NCBI GenBank assembly: GCA_963082975.1
Contig: OY720348.1
Coordinates: 13,698,078 to 13,762,077 of the forward strand
Length of the DNA: 64,000 nt
Direction: 5' to 3'
Origin: Labia minor
Lineage: Eukaryota > Arthropoda > Insecta > Dermaptera > Spongiphoridae
This document shows, piece after piece, positions 24,266 through 35,110 of this stretch. The notes beneath the pieces are model-generated. The model was not told the DNA's origin and did no database searches. It saw nothing but the letters and a program-made list of their open reading frames with translations. Made by a program: the position numbers and the translations under genes. Position 1 is the first letter of the stretch. Each line of letters opens with the position of its first letter.

Positions 24266-25370
24266 TAAATGATTGACTAGATATTATAATAAGAAAGGTA
24301 ATATTTTCAAAAAGAGTGATAGAATCGATTTGAAATCTAAAAAGGGATGATTTGAAAAAATAAGATAAAATAAATAAATAAATATTAATGTATATGTAAT
24401 ATTATATATATATTTTAAGTTTCTTTTGTATTTTTATTATCTAAGGAATTAATTAATTAACATAATACTAATAAAATTAATTAATATTCATAATAATTAA
24501 TTTATAAATAATATTATATTAACATTTATAATTATATTATTAAAAATCTCTCTAAAGAATAAAATAAAATTATAAAAAATAAACAAATTGAAAGATTTGA
24601 ACTCAGACAAAAGAATTACTAGTCAAAGTACAACCCGGTGCGACTATTTTATCAACTAGTAAAATCATAGGAAAGAAATTCACTTGAAGGCTACGAAAAT
24701 TCAGCCCATAAGCAATACATGGCAAAGACTTTATTCATTAAATATTGATTAAACAAAGAAAAATGATCATGGAAATAGTTATAATACAAGAAATACAAGA
24801 ATCAAAAATAATCTTGTATTGAGAGAAGAGATATGCAAAGAATAATCATTTAATATAATTAATCAAAAGATTCGACGTCATCAACATGGCAGCCGAAATC
24901 ACATTGCATCTGTCAAAATTCAATAATTAATATTTAATTAAGGAAGCATCATAAAATTATATAATGCTAGTGAAAATGAATCTACATTGAATAACGAGTA
25001 TTTTGATATGCGTTTTATATATTGTTATCAGAAAATGTTTATTTCAAGTGTAAACATGATACCAAATAAAAATTAATTATAATTTTCATTTATATTTCAC
25101 TAAAAATCCATTTTATTGAAAATCTGGCAAAAATTCTGTTGTATCTTTTTACTTTTATTCATTTTTTATGAAATTTTGTTATTAATTTGTATAAACTGAA
25201 TCCAATTGAATAGAAGTGTTTCTGCTAATTCTCCAAAATGTTCAATAAATAGGAGTTCCAAATTTTCTGATAGTATGAAGCGTTGAGAGGTGGGTCCTCT
25301 CAGAGGCAGTTATAACATATGTCTCACTCGTAAATTAAAGGGTTTTGCTATTCGAAAGATTGACGTAATC
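24266..25370. other. AT-rich spacer
   Basis: AT-rich. Around 24592-24662 the minus strand shows a tRNA-like arrangement (TAGTTGATAAAATAGTCG as a weak box A and GAGTTCAAATC as box B). This could be a decayed SINE head, at low confidence. No gene is seen. Confidence 0.4.
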
Positions 25371-25373
25371 TGG

Positions 25374-25416
25374 ATATATTTGAATCAACCCCCGAAGGGG
25401 GTTGATTCAAATATAT
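25374..25416. repeat. Perfect 20-bp-arm palindrome
   Basis: The arms ATATATTTGAATCAACCCCC and the exact reverse complement are separated by the 3-nt loop GAA. A perfect 20/20 stem is far beyond chance for 43 bp. It could be a strong transcript hairpin, a cruciform site or the relic of a fold-back element. Confidence 0.9.
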
Positions 25417-25417
25417 A

Positions 25418-25450
25418 TAGGAGACTCTAAAGAGTTATAAGAGTCTCCTA
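25418..25450. repeat. Second hairpin, 11-bp arms
   Basis: TAGGAGACTCT and AGAGTCTCCTA pair perfectly around an 11-nt loop. It starts 1 nt after the 20-bp palindrome, giving two consecutive stem-loops. Confidence 0.85.
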
Positions 25451-25484
25451 TAAGAGACAAGATTTCAATTTTTTTTCTTTTTAA

Positions 25485-26025
25485 TGAAGTTATGCTAGGT
25501 ATTCTCCTTCATCCAAATAAACTTGATTTTTTGAATGATCAGGGGTGGGGGGAGGGAAGAGTAAGAGTAAGGGAATGGATGGAAAGGCGTCAATGGGTAA
25601 AGGACATGATTCCTCCAGGTAGAAGAGGGATTTAGAAGAAATCACGAGCTCACGTGAGGGCTGGGACGCCAATCCCTGAAATAGAATTCTTTTCTGCTGG
25701 GTTTATAGAAAAGAATCTACTCGCTACCCGGGATATTATTTTTAAGTTTATTAAAAAATAATTTGTGATCATAATCATCCTATATGTGTTATTACATCTT
25801 TTATATATACCATATATTTATATTTTTCTTATCCCGATAATTTATATACTTATTATCCAAGGCTTCCCTTTCTCAATACACCGTTTAGTCCTAGACTACT
25901 CTACTCTACCCAAATTTCGCCTCTACCTCCCCCTCCTCTCATATCCACTCCAAAATGAAGTATTTATTTTAATTGAAGTTATAAATTTAAATCAAAAATA
26001 ACAGCCCTTCCATTTACAATTTTTT
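25485..26025. repeat. Segmental duplicate, copy 2
   Basis: Paralogous to 23740-24265 in the same orientation, about 1.7 kb downstream. Differences are scattered substitutions and small indels, so the duplication is not very recent. Confidence 0.8.
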
Positions 26026-26212
26026 TTTTATTAATATTATTATAATAATTAAAACTAACATATCTTTCATATATCTAAATCGGCGATATAATGACTTCTT
26101 TAATTATCTTCTAAAATTTTAAAATTATTTGCCCATATCCATAGTCGACCGCAGACTATATTTTATTCAAAAAGTAGCCCCTAAAAGCTAAAAGTTTGGC
26201 CACACCTGATAT

Positions 26213-26761
26213 ATATGTATGTATGTGTGTGTATGTAGACAAGATTACGCAAAAACGGTTTGAGCTAGAATCATTAAATTTGGTATACGGGCATTATTCA
26301 AAATTCGTAGGTTTCTACCAATTTTTTAGAAATGTAGCTCAACCGGAAGAGGATCATTACTTACCACGTTATCAATTTATCTCCTCTAAATGACAGTAAA
26401 AATAAAGATATATGTTTGATAGTTTTTCACATGATTAAAAATTGTATAAAACTTCTATATATAGAATTTCAGCTTGATTGAATCGCTGAAAGTACAGGAA
26501 TTAATTTTTTAAATTTTTAAATTTTGACTTAAAAATGAAGGTAAACTTATTAAATTTAAATTTAATATATATTAATTAATTAATTTAATTGATTAACAAT
26601 ACTATACTGTAAATTTAAATTTTTATTTAATTAATTAATTAATCCAATTTATATAATTATAATTAATTGATAATTTATAATTAATTAAATATAATTTAAA
26701 TATAATATATGTTTATTAATCCAATTCAAATTTGCGAGATAGTTGAGTGGAGACAATCCAG
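26213..26761 (-). mobile_element. Family A copy A9, 3' half missing
   Basis: It begins at the GT microsatellite (TATGTGTGTGTATGTAGAC) and runs to the 5' end (GCGAGATAGTTGAGTGG, then CCAG). The section beyond the microsatellite is gone. The CACGTG block is also replaced by AT-rich repeats around 26510-26690. The break at the microsatellite is the same as in other split copies. Confidence 0.85.
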
Positions 26762-26764
26762 ATT

Positions 26765-26934
26765 TTTTTTTTACTTTTAATTGAGTGGTTTACCCACCAA
26801 ATATATATATATATAAATAATAATAATATTTTTTCTTATTATTTTTCTATGTTCTTAAAAAATGATAATAAGTAATAAAAATTTAGATAAAAAAAGTAAA
26901 TAATTAAAAATAGTAATAATTATTATTTATGGCG

Positions 26935-26970
<36 letters not shown>

Positions 26971-27290
26971 ATTTGTATATATATATATATATGTAAGTCG
27001 GTTTTTGAATTACAAGATTTTATTTAATTCTAAAAGAATATACAAACAAATAATAAAAATAAACAAACTAATTAATTTAAATTATAAAAAGTTATTCCAG
27101 CGCCTCTAACGTTCCTTCATCCAAACATGCTTTAACACTATTATGTATATATATATATAATTTACATATATATATGTAAATGTATATATGTATATTTAAA
27201 ACTTTATTTTTTTAAAATTTTCGTTGTTTTTTTTTACTTTTAATTGAGATTTCTTATTCTTTTTCTTTATTTATAGTTTCACTCGTTTCT
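26765..27290. other. AT-rich spacer with TA/GT repeats
   Basis: Compound TA and GT microsatellite runs at about 26934-26992, with a TA/TATG run near 27145-27190. No gene is seen. Confidence 0.55.
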
Positions 27291-27560
27291 TTGTCATCTT
27301 CACTTTCCTTGTGAATCCAATCTAATATCACTCTAATGCAGTGCGAAGTGTATGGATTGACGTAATCAATGGATTAAACAAATTTTATTTTTGCTTAAAA
27401 CGCAGTAGAGCAGAGAATTTCTCGGCAACAAAATCAAACGGGCAATTAGATCCATGCACGGTGCTTGGCCTTAATTAATTCCCACTACAATCAATAATTG
27501 ATTATAGCTTAAGAAACAAAAACACAGACAACTTTTTTTCTACGAATTGTCTTTTGTTTT
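27290..27560. promoter_or_regulatory. Complex island with homeodomain-like sites
   Basis: It contains ATTGACGTAATCAATGG, CTTGGCCTTAATTAATTCCC and CAATAATTGATTATAG, dense in TAAT cores, within a non-repetitive stretch. There is no coding frame. It is a candidate regulatory element on motif grounds only. Confidence 0.3.
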
Positions 27561-27605
27561 TACCTTTGAAAGAGATGACAAATATTTCTTTATTTAGAGA
27601 TCTAC

Positions 27606-27645
27606 TCCTGAAGAGAGTCCTGATACGGGACCGAAATGTCAACCA
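27606..27645 (+). repeat. Hammerhead-like core motif
   Basis: CTGAAGA (27608-27614) is followed after GA by a stem-loop GTCCTG-ATA-CGGGAC (6 bp with one G-T pair), then C and GAAA (27633-27636). This is the hammerhead order CUGANGA, stem II, GAAA, with unpaired extra bases at the base of stem II. No convincing stem III and cleavage site follow. The motif is shared with 43.8 and 52.9 kb. Confidence 0.4.
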
Positions 27646-27681
27646 ACACATGAAATGGACAAAGTAGTTAGAGAGAGGTTC

Positions 27682-28195
27682 CTAAATAAACCTCTTCTGT
27701 TTTACCTCGATTTGAACATTGCCCCCACAAGGTGACCGTGATATGTCATTTGATTTTTTACAAATAGTGTATGTAAAATTTTTACCGGCTGTTGTGATTG
27801 ATGGAGATGAATCTTGTACGAATTGAATTGCAGATTGGGTGCTTTTGCTCATAGAAGGAAGAACCAATGAAGGAGCAGAAATGGAGAACTCGTTAAGTTG
27901 CCGCTTGGCTAATACCATTTAAAGCCATCGAATACATTTGCCTGGCAAAGTTTAGTCTGCATAAATGCATGAGCGCCTAGATAGTTGGATTACCCTTCCA
28001 GTCATCATTGAATTTCCGGGGCAAAAACTCATCGGCCCCATGAAAACATGGAGAAGATTCGTCATCCAATGAAAGAAAGAAAAGGACGAATTCTAAACAA
28101 CCACCAACCAAATTTGTGATTCCCAAAACCAAACAATTCAAAAGACCAAGCAGCCTATTCCTCATATCTTTATTATAACCGAAATAATGATCCAT
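27682..28195 (-). pseudogene. Unidentified ORF pair, possibly broken gene
   Basis: Two minus-strand frames (72 and 78 codons) lie end to end with about 60 bp between them. The first has a hydrophobic segment (LLGLLNCLVLGITNLVGG) and the second is Ser/Thr-rich. GC content is higher than in the flanks, and codon choice is less A/T-biased than in nearby spacer DNA. I recognise no family. It may be a decayed gene or transposon piece, or simply a non-coding island. Confidence 0.25.
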
Positions 28196-28340
28196 TTATT
28201 AATATATTATTATTTTTGATATATAAATATAAATCAAATTAATTAATTATATATTAATAAAATTAATCAATTGAAATAAAAATATAATTTGTTTTGTAAA
28301 TCAATTTTTTATTTAAAAAGGATAATTATTTCGATTAGAT

Positions 28341-28586
28341 CAGTGTTTCTCAACCTATTAGTATTCACTGCCCAATTTTCATCCATAATCGCCCCTCCCC
28401 CCGCATACAATAAAATGAAAACATTTTAGGTTTTTTTTTTTTTATATTGAAAAAAGTCCGAAATGTTGTTTGACAGTCTTTTTACATTCACTGAAGTAAT
28501 CAATTTTTTTAAATAACATTTTCTCTTGGATATGCTCGCCCCCCCCCCCATTAGTGTGCTCGCGCCCCTTAGGTTGAGAATCACTG
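28341..28586. mobile_element. hAT-type MITE with perfect 8-bp TSD
   Basis: The termini CAGTGTTTCTCAACCT and the reverse complement of AGGTTGAGAATCACTG are of the CAGTGNTTCTCAACC hAT class. The element is flanked by exact 8-bp repeats GATTAGAT (28333-28340 and 28587-28594). It is 246 bp with no frame. An internal C run precedes the right end. Confidence 0.9.
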
Positions 28587-28599
28587 GATTAGATCAAAT

Positions 28600-29220
28600 G
28601 TGTCAAAATTATAGAAATATTTTATAGATCTATTTTCATTTCTACTTACTCTAGATATACGGGAGAACATAAACAGCTTTGGAGTTTTTGTTGAGAGTCA
28701 AGAAGAAAATCTTTCAAATTTGGTGATCAAATAAATATTGATGGATCCATTCGGGTGAAAGAAAAAAAAAAAAAAACTGCAAGCAAAAATGTTCAACATA
28801 AATAAAAATAATTCTTTAATTCAATCTCTTTTAGTTAAGTTTTATTTTATTTTACTTACATTATTCAGGAATAAATAAATAAATCTTTGACGGTGAATGC
28901 AATCGAGTTGTTCATGAATGATGTGAAAATTTACCTGAAATAAATAGAAGAATTATAATTAGATTTGGTTATGATTTTCCTCAATTCAACTTAAATTAAA
29001 AGGATTTTCTAAATTAGATCTAGATAGAGAAATTTTTATTTAATTATGATAGTGTTGTGGTCATCTGAAAGTATTTGTACTTGGTTAATACTGTAATTGT
29101 GTTTTAATTAACTTCATTTGTATGTAAATAGATAAATCAAAGTCAAATAATTTAAAATTTTAGTGAAAGAAGAAAGAGAACCATAAAGAATAATTAATTT
29201 TTATTTATATATGTATATCC
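28600..29220. other. AT-rich spacer
   Basis: AT-rich DNA with poly-A. No gene is seen. Confidence 0.55.
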
Positions 29221-29226
29221 TCTTAA

Positions 29227-29346
29227 TTTTTTCACTATCTCGCCAGAGATAGTATTGCGATCACGAAAATATTCGATGTCGAGATTTTGATGTTTTTATA
29301 CGTTTTGAAGGTCCCTAAATCATTTTCACTAAGGTTGAGAAAAATG
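29227..29346 (-). mobile_element. Family A fragment A10, 3' end only
   Basis: The 3' stem-loop (ACTATCTCGCCAGAGATAG) to the GTTGAGAAAAATGT block is present. The copy breaks where the microsatellite should begin and continues directly into repeat C, the same A/C junction as in A7. Confidence 0.85.
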
Positions 29347-30895
29347 TTAAGATTATATTTTCTTCAATGTTGAACATTTCTTTCTCTACAAATCACTAAG
29401 ACTAAATGACTTTTCAATTGGTCCAAAAAATGTGATTTGTTATCAAACGGTTATCTATGTATGCAAGAAAAGAATAAATATATTAAAATCTAATTGATTT
29501 ATTGAACTAAATTAATTATAAATTATGAATAATACAAGAGTACCACAATTTTTGGCTTATTGAGCCCCCCATAAAATAAAATAAAAGATGAACACTAAGT
29601 GATATTTTGTAAGCACTCTTGCTGCCTTTTTGTATCTTATGAAAAGAAAATAATTACATAATAATATAAAATATATAATAAATACATAATACAAAATAAT
29701 TACAAAATGAATAAAATAAAAGAGATTATTAAAAAAAGGAAAGGGTCGAGATTTAGAATAATAAAGATTATATATTCTTCAATGTTCAACGTTTCTTTCA
29801 CTACAAATCACTAAGACCAGAAATGTAACTATTGTAACATATTGTTAAACCTATAATAGAAAGGGTAACTTTGCGTTCGCCTAGGACTATTGTTCATCTT
29901 TCTTTTTTACCGACCGACGATAGTAAGGGAGGTATTGTTTTCATACCAAATTTCACATGTGGAGATTTTTACATATCTCCACGAATCATGCATTTTCTAA
30001 ACAGAAAAAAGTATTTTTAGCATGATGTCTGTCCGTCTGTCCGTCCGTCCGTATAGATGTGTACAGCCTGAACGGCTCAACCGATTTTGATGAAATTTGG
30101 TATATTTAGTTAATGCATCAGTGGGATGAATTGATTAACTTTTGGTGCAATTCCGGAAACCGGAAGTGGTAGTATTACCGATCGACGATAGGAAGGAAAG
30201 GGTTATTTTCACACCAAAGGAGATTTTTTTATATATCACCACGAATCATGCACTTTGTATTGGTTTTATCCTCGAGAAAAATCATATTTATTAGTTTTTT
30301 TTTTATTTAAAATTATATGACGTCATCCAGCCATTCATGACGTCACAGCCTGGTCTTGCATATATATTATAAATAAAATAAAATTAAAAATGTTTGTATT
30401 TATTATTTATGTATCCATATCTGTTTTTTATTACATTAATAGATATATTAAAATTATTTGAAATTGTTTCTGTAGCTGGAAATTAATTTATTTCAAACAG
30501 TCGGTCGGTTCGGACCTGGCCACAGGTCAACTTATTTTTATCCTGAAAAAAGTCCAAACGTATTATACTATTCATACTATTAATTCGTAGCCAAAATTTT
30601 AAATTATATATATATATATATTAATGTATTTTTAAGCATAAATACTTTGTAAATCTACAATTGAAATTTATGAAAAGTAGAAAAATATTTAATAATAATT
30701 TTAAATTTAAACACAGATAATATAGTATATGTATCTTTACATAATGTCCATTAAATGATTTATTCTTTAACATTTTTAAAAAAATATAATTGGTTTTTAT
30801 TTATTTGTAGAATATAAAATCAGCAACAAAATATTAATAAAAATATATGGGGGGGGGAGAGGCTAATCTTTTAGTTAAAATTTTAATTATTATCA
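29347..30895 (+). repeat. Repeat C copy C2, interrupted by B2
   Basis: Matches C3 at 60.85-61.74 kb along its length, including CGCCTAGGACTATTGTTCAT and AGTCCAAACGTATTATACTA. Its first 50 bp duplicate a block that recurs at 29770. Family B copy B2 sits inside at 29904-30530. Downstream, the match to C3 continues up to the start of the next A copy, so the whole C+A segment is duplicated in the window. Confidence 0.8.
29904..30530 (-). mobile_element. Family B copy B2, full length
   Basis: In reverse: TTTTTACCGACCGACGATAG, GTCC/GTCT microsatellite at about 30028-30053, core CGATTTTGATGAAATTTGG, two TGACGTCA sites near 30319-30346, CGGTCGG subterminal repeat, and hairpin GACCTG-GCCA-CAGGTC. The uninterrupted C copies at 15.2 and 61.35 kb have only a T tract at this point. 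That defines the element and shows insertion into T-rich DNA without a long target duplication. Confidence 0.9.
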
Positions 30896-30897
30896 TG

Positions 30898-31630
30898 TTT
30901 TTACTATCTCGCCAGATAGTATTGCGATCACAAACATTTTCGATGTCGAGATTTTGATGTTTTTATACGTTTTGAAGGTCCCTGAATCATTTTCACTAAG
31001 GTTGAGACAAATGTCTCTCTGTGTGTGTGTGTAGACAAGATTACACAAAAACGAGTTGAGCTAGAATCATGAAATTTGGTATACGGGCATTATTCAAAAT
31101 TCATAGTTTTCTATCACCTTTTGAGAAATGTAGCTCATTCGGAAGAGAACCATTACCTACAACGTTATCAATTTTTTCTCCTCTAAAGTGACCGTAAAAA
31201 TAAAAATATATGTATGATAGTTTTTCACATGATTAAAAATTGTATAAAACTGCTATATATAGAATTTCAGCTTGGTTGAATCGCTGAAAGTATCGGAATT
31301 ATTTTTTGCACACCTTGATTGCTAATCACACCAGCACGTGACGTGGTGTCATCAACAAAGAGCTAAACGTGTTGAGGTGTTCTGTTTCAGAAGCCAGTTT
31401 AAAAATAAATTTCTCGATTTATTTATCAAAATATCGAAGGAAGTTAATATAATATATAATAATGATAATATAAATGTATTTACGATTATAAAATAATATT
31501 CCTGTTTAATACAGTGCCAAACACGCGCTGGTTCACTAAATATTATTTAATTAATTAATTTTAATTTAAATATAATATATGTTAATTAATCCAATTCAAA
31601 TTTCGAGGTTGTCAAGTGGAGACCCTCCAG
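30898..31630 (-). mobile_element. Family A copy A11, with internal insertion
   Basis: Full set of A blocks in reverse, but about 140 bp of unrelated AT-rich sequence (about 31370-31512) separates the CACGTGACGTGGTG block from the rest. The tail AGCTAAACGTG and CCAAACACGCG appear on either side of the insert. The 3' stem-loop is shortened to CTATCTCGCCAGATAG. Confidence 0.85.
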
Positions 31631-31682
31631 ATATTTCTAAATACCATTTATAACTACTATAAGATATTTACGAGTATATAGA

Positions 31683-31890
31683 TGCCATGTAGTCCGGGGT
31701 AACACGCTTGTCTTTCAACTACGTAGTCCACGATTTAAGTCCTGGTAAGGGAATTCCCCTCCAGCTGGTGTATATGAACATAAAGTACGTGATCAAAATT
31801 AGGAAGCCTCTGAATTTAAATAGTATCGGCCTATGATTAAGAAAAAAAAGGTTGAAACGATCCGTTGTACTGATCATACAACACCTATAC
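31683..31890 (+). mobile_element. tRNA-derived SINE, family S1
   Basis: The head GCCATGTAGTCCGGGGTAAC resembles box A. A box B-like ACGATTTAAGTCCTGG is 50 bp downstream. The middle AAGGGAATTCCCCTCCAG and tail GATCCGTTGTACTGATCATA plus CAACACC complete it. Confidence 0.7.
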
Positions 31891-31894
31891 TCTC

Positions 31895-32435
31895 CTTAGC
31901 CGACAACCCAACCTCTGTTAGACGCTGTTCTTTAATGAGAAGTACAAAATACAAAAGTCAAAAATATTTTTATCATATTTAAAATATTAATTTAAAACTT
32001 TAAAATTTATGAAAAGAGAGTGTGACATCAGTTCGCACTAGCATGAGTGTATTCTATTAGAAAACCTAAATAAAGGTAATATTTTAATATTACAAATAAA
32101 AACAACTAATTGTTAGTCTATAACAGTTCCAAAACAAATATGGTTTTGTGAAAAGTTTTAATTAATATTATAATTAAATAAAAAATTTTTGTTACATAAT
32201 AAAAAAAAAAGTTAAATGATTTTGTAATGTCAAGTGATAAAAATTCTCAAAAGAGACAGTCAAACCATTACATATTACTAAAGGTGGGATGTAGCTTTTA
32301 AATATACTTTTGGTTCGAATCGTTTTAATATTAATAAAAAAATTTTTTTTTAAATTTTCATGAATTATTATTTTCTTTTGAAAATAAGTAAGGCAATATC
32401 ATTTTTTTTTTTTTTTTTTTTTTTTTGTTAACTCT
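31895..32435. other. AT-rich spacer
   Basis: AT-rich DNA ending in a long T run (about 32403-32426). No gene is seen. Confidence 0.55.
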
Positions 32436-32439
32436 AATC

Positions 32440-32760
32440 TCATGCTTTTTAATATTTTCACTTGGATTTTGAGTCTTGCATCATAGATTGATGGTTTCAA
32501 TAATGCAAAAGAGTGCCTGTCTACCTGCAAGAATGAATCCGGGTAACGAGCATGAATTATTGACACTCAAGTCATTTCCCATCCAGTCATTCTGAAAGTC
32601 ACATTCTCGTTTTTTCCTCCTTTTTTTTATGGATCCTCAAACCAAAACTTTGCAGATTGAAAAACGCTATTGAACGTTTTGTCAACAAGAAATATGCCAA
32701 ATAATCGACCACTTTATTTATGATAAATGGGTTTGCAATGGAACAGTAAAACGATTCAAT
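32440..32760. promoter_or_regulatory. Complex island, possible regulatory DNA
   Basis: Non-repetitive DNA with ATAGATTGATGG (PBX/Hox-like), TTATTTATGATAAATGGG (Abd-B-like) and ATCCGGGTAACG. Frames are short. The regulatory reading rests on composition and motifs only. Confidence 0.3.
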
Positions 32761-33220
32761 ATCTATCTCAATGAAATTGAAATAGTTTAACTAATATCAT
32801 ATATTTTCATAAAATATATGTAGTAAAAATCATATATATATATATATATATATAAGATACATTAATTCATTTTTTTCCTTTATTTATTTCCAACTTTTTT
32901 ATAATTCAATTCCACAATAAAATTAATCAATTAATTGAATAATTATAGAAAAATTAAATAAATAAATTAAATAAATTTGTTGATATAATTATTATTATTA
33001 TTATTATTATGTTTATTAGATTATTTTTAATATATTAGATATAGAGCATCGTAGGCCATTAACAATTCCTTGCTCATATCGGTATTTTAATTAAGAAATC
33101 ATATTCATATGTACATTTAGAAAATAAATAAAAAAAACTATTAAATATTTATTAAAATAAAAGAAATAAATACCTTAATGGCATTGGAATGACTGTAAAG
33201 GGTCTCCTAGGAATAAAAAA
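32761..33220. other. AT-rich spacer
   Basis: AT-rich with a (TA)n run near 32832-32853 and a TTA run near 32990-33010. No gene is seen. Confidence 0.55.
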
Positions 33221-33224
33221 AAAT

Positions 33225-33768
33225 CTGGAGTGTCTCCACTCGACTGTCTCGCAAATTTGAATTGGATTAATTGACATATATTATATTTAAATTAATTTTA
33301 ATTAATTATAAATTATAAATTAAAATTAAAAAATATATATTAAACCACAGTGTATTTGGTTCTTTATTGATGGCACCACGTCACTTGCTGGTGCGTGATT
33401 TGCAGTGTTAAAAAAATAATTCCGGTACTTTCAGCGATTCAATCAAGCTAAAATTCTATATATAGCAGTTTCATACAATTTTTAATTATGTGAAAAACTT
33501 CACAAACCTATATCTTTATTTTTACGGTCAGTTTAGAGGAAAAAAATGAAAACGTGATAGATAATGACCCTCTTCCGGATGAGCTACATTTCTCAAAAAT
33601 TGATAGAAAACTACGAATTTTGAATAATGTCCTTATACCAAATTTCATTATTCTAACTGAAACCGTTTTTGCGTAATCTTGTCTATATACTCACATACAC
33701 ATATATATACACACACACAGACATTTTTCTCAATCTTACTAAAAATGGCTCAGGGACCTTCAAAACAC
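33225..33768 (+). mobile_element. Family A copy A12, first unit of a dimer
   Basis: 5' hairpin through CA microsatellite (about 33689-33720) and the AGGGACCTTCAAAA block are present. At this point it fuses to a second A unit at its CGTCATTTGCA block. The 3' stem-loop of this unit is missing. Confidence 0.85.
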
Positions 33769-34068
33769 GTCATTTGCAATGTTAAAAAATTAATTTCGGT
33801 ACTTTTAGCAATTTTATCAAGCTGAAATTCTATATATAGAAGTTTTATACAATTTTTAATCATGTGAAAAACTATCAAAGGTATATTTTTATTTTTAGGG
33901 TCACTTTAGAGGAAAAAAAAATCAAAACGTGGTAGGTAATGACCCACTTCCGGTTGAGCTACATTTCTCAAAAGTTAATAGAATACTACAAATTTTGAAT
34001 AATGCCCATGTACACAATTTGATGATTATAGGTCAAACCGTTTTTGTCTACATACACACACACACACA

Positions 34069-34102
<34 letters not shown>

Positions 34103-34211
34103 TTTTTCTCAATCTTAGTTAAAATGGCTCAGGGACCTTCAAAACGTATCAAAACATCAAAATCCCGACATCGAAAATTTTCGTAATCGCAATACTATCT
34201 CTGTCGAGATA
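33769..34211 (+). mobile_element. Family A copy A13, second unit of a dimer
   Basis: Starts in the CGTCATTTGCAATGTTAAAA block and runs to a 3' end with a damaged stem-loop (CTATCTC-TGT-CGAGATAA). The CA microsatellite is interrupted by CT repeats (about 34050-34100). The junction with A12 shares AAAACACGT-like bases, suggesting recombination between two copies. Confidence 0.85.
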
Positions 34212-34214
34212 ATA

Positions 34215-34490
34215 ATAATATAAATATCTCATAATCTTTTTTGAATTCTTATTCTAGTTATAGATTTAAATATATTTGGAAAAAATTTTATTTTGAAGCT
34301 AGAAGAGTTAGTAAGTGGGTTGCCTTCCGAACATGAGAAACTCTTCCTTAATTGCTGAAACCGGATCTTATGAGGCTGCTTTTGATCCCTCGGGAAAAAC
34401 ACACACTCGGAAATATATATACTATATATATTTCGAACATCAATTGATTTTATTAAGAGGTAATTTGAGAAAATTTATTTGAAAAAAACC
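34215..34490. other. AT-rich spacer
   Basis: AT-rich with a moderately complex stretch near 34315-34410. No gene is seen. Confidence 0.5.
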
Positions 34491-34494
34491 TACG

Positions 34495-35110
34495 TCATAA
34501 GTAGCCCCCCTTCCCGGGAAGCAATTAAATTAAATCGTTTTCGTAGTTTCCACCCCTCGGTTAAGTAGAAAAATTGGAGCTGTTTGTGCCTGGCTAGGCG
34601 GGGGGGGGGGGGGTCAGGGGAGGGGCGTTTCACTTTTCCATTTTCATTACTTGATTAAACTCTTTGTTTATTCGTGTGCTATGCTTGATTGCGGCTTCGG
34701 CCCTTTTTCAAAACAAAAAGGCAATTCGCCAGCAACGTATTTTGAGGGTTTCGGCGCCGACCCAACTTGAAATTCTTTTGTAGAAATTTATTGTTTCAAT
34801 TATTGGATTTAATCTTGTAGCGTGCGATTGGATTTTGGAGCCGACAAAGATTGAGAGGTCGATGGAATAATTTAAGTTCCCGTTAAATAAACGGCCAATT
34901 AAGCTCTTTAGATAAGATAGATACCGCCCAGGGAACCCATGTTAATTAATTAGGAAGCTACTATCAAATAATTTGTTATTCATTCGAATCGGGGTACGCT
35001 TTGTATGCACCTAATTACATATACTTACAAAATACATTAAAATATTACAACCCGGGATAATTAAAAGTAATTTATAACTATCGGAGAGACAATTTAATAG
35101 ACATCAATCT
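34495..35110. promoter_or_regulatory. Complex-sequence island, possible regulatory DNA
   Basis: About 600 bp of non-repetitive DNA, including a run of G near 34600. It contains GGTTTCGGCGCCGACC, GTGCGATTGGATTTTGGAGCC, CGGCCAATTAAGC (CCAAT-like), AGATAAGATAGATA (GATA) and GTTAATTAATTAGG (paired homeodomain). No long frame is present. It is the best-looking stretch for deep conservation by eye. Confidence 0.35.
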
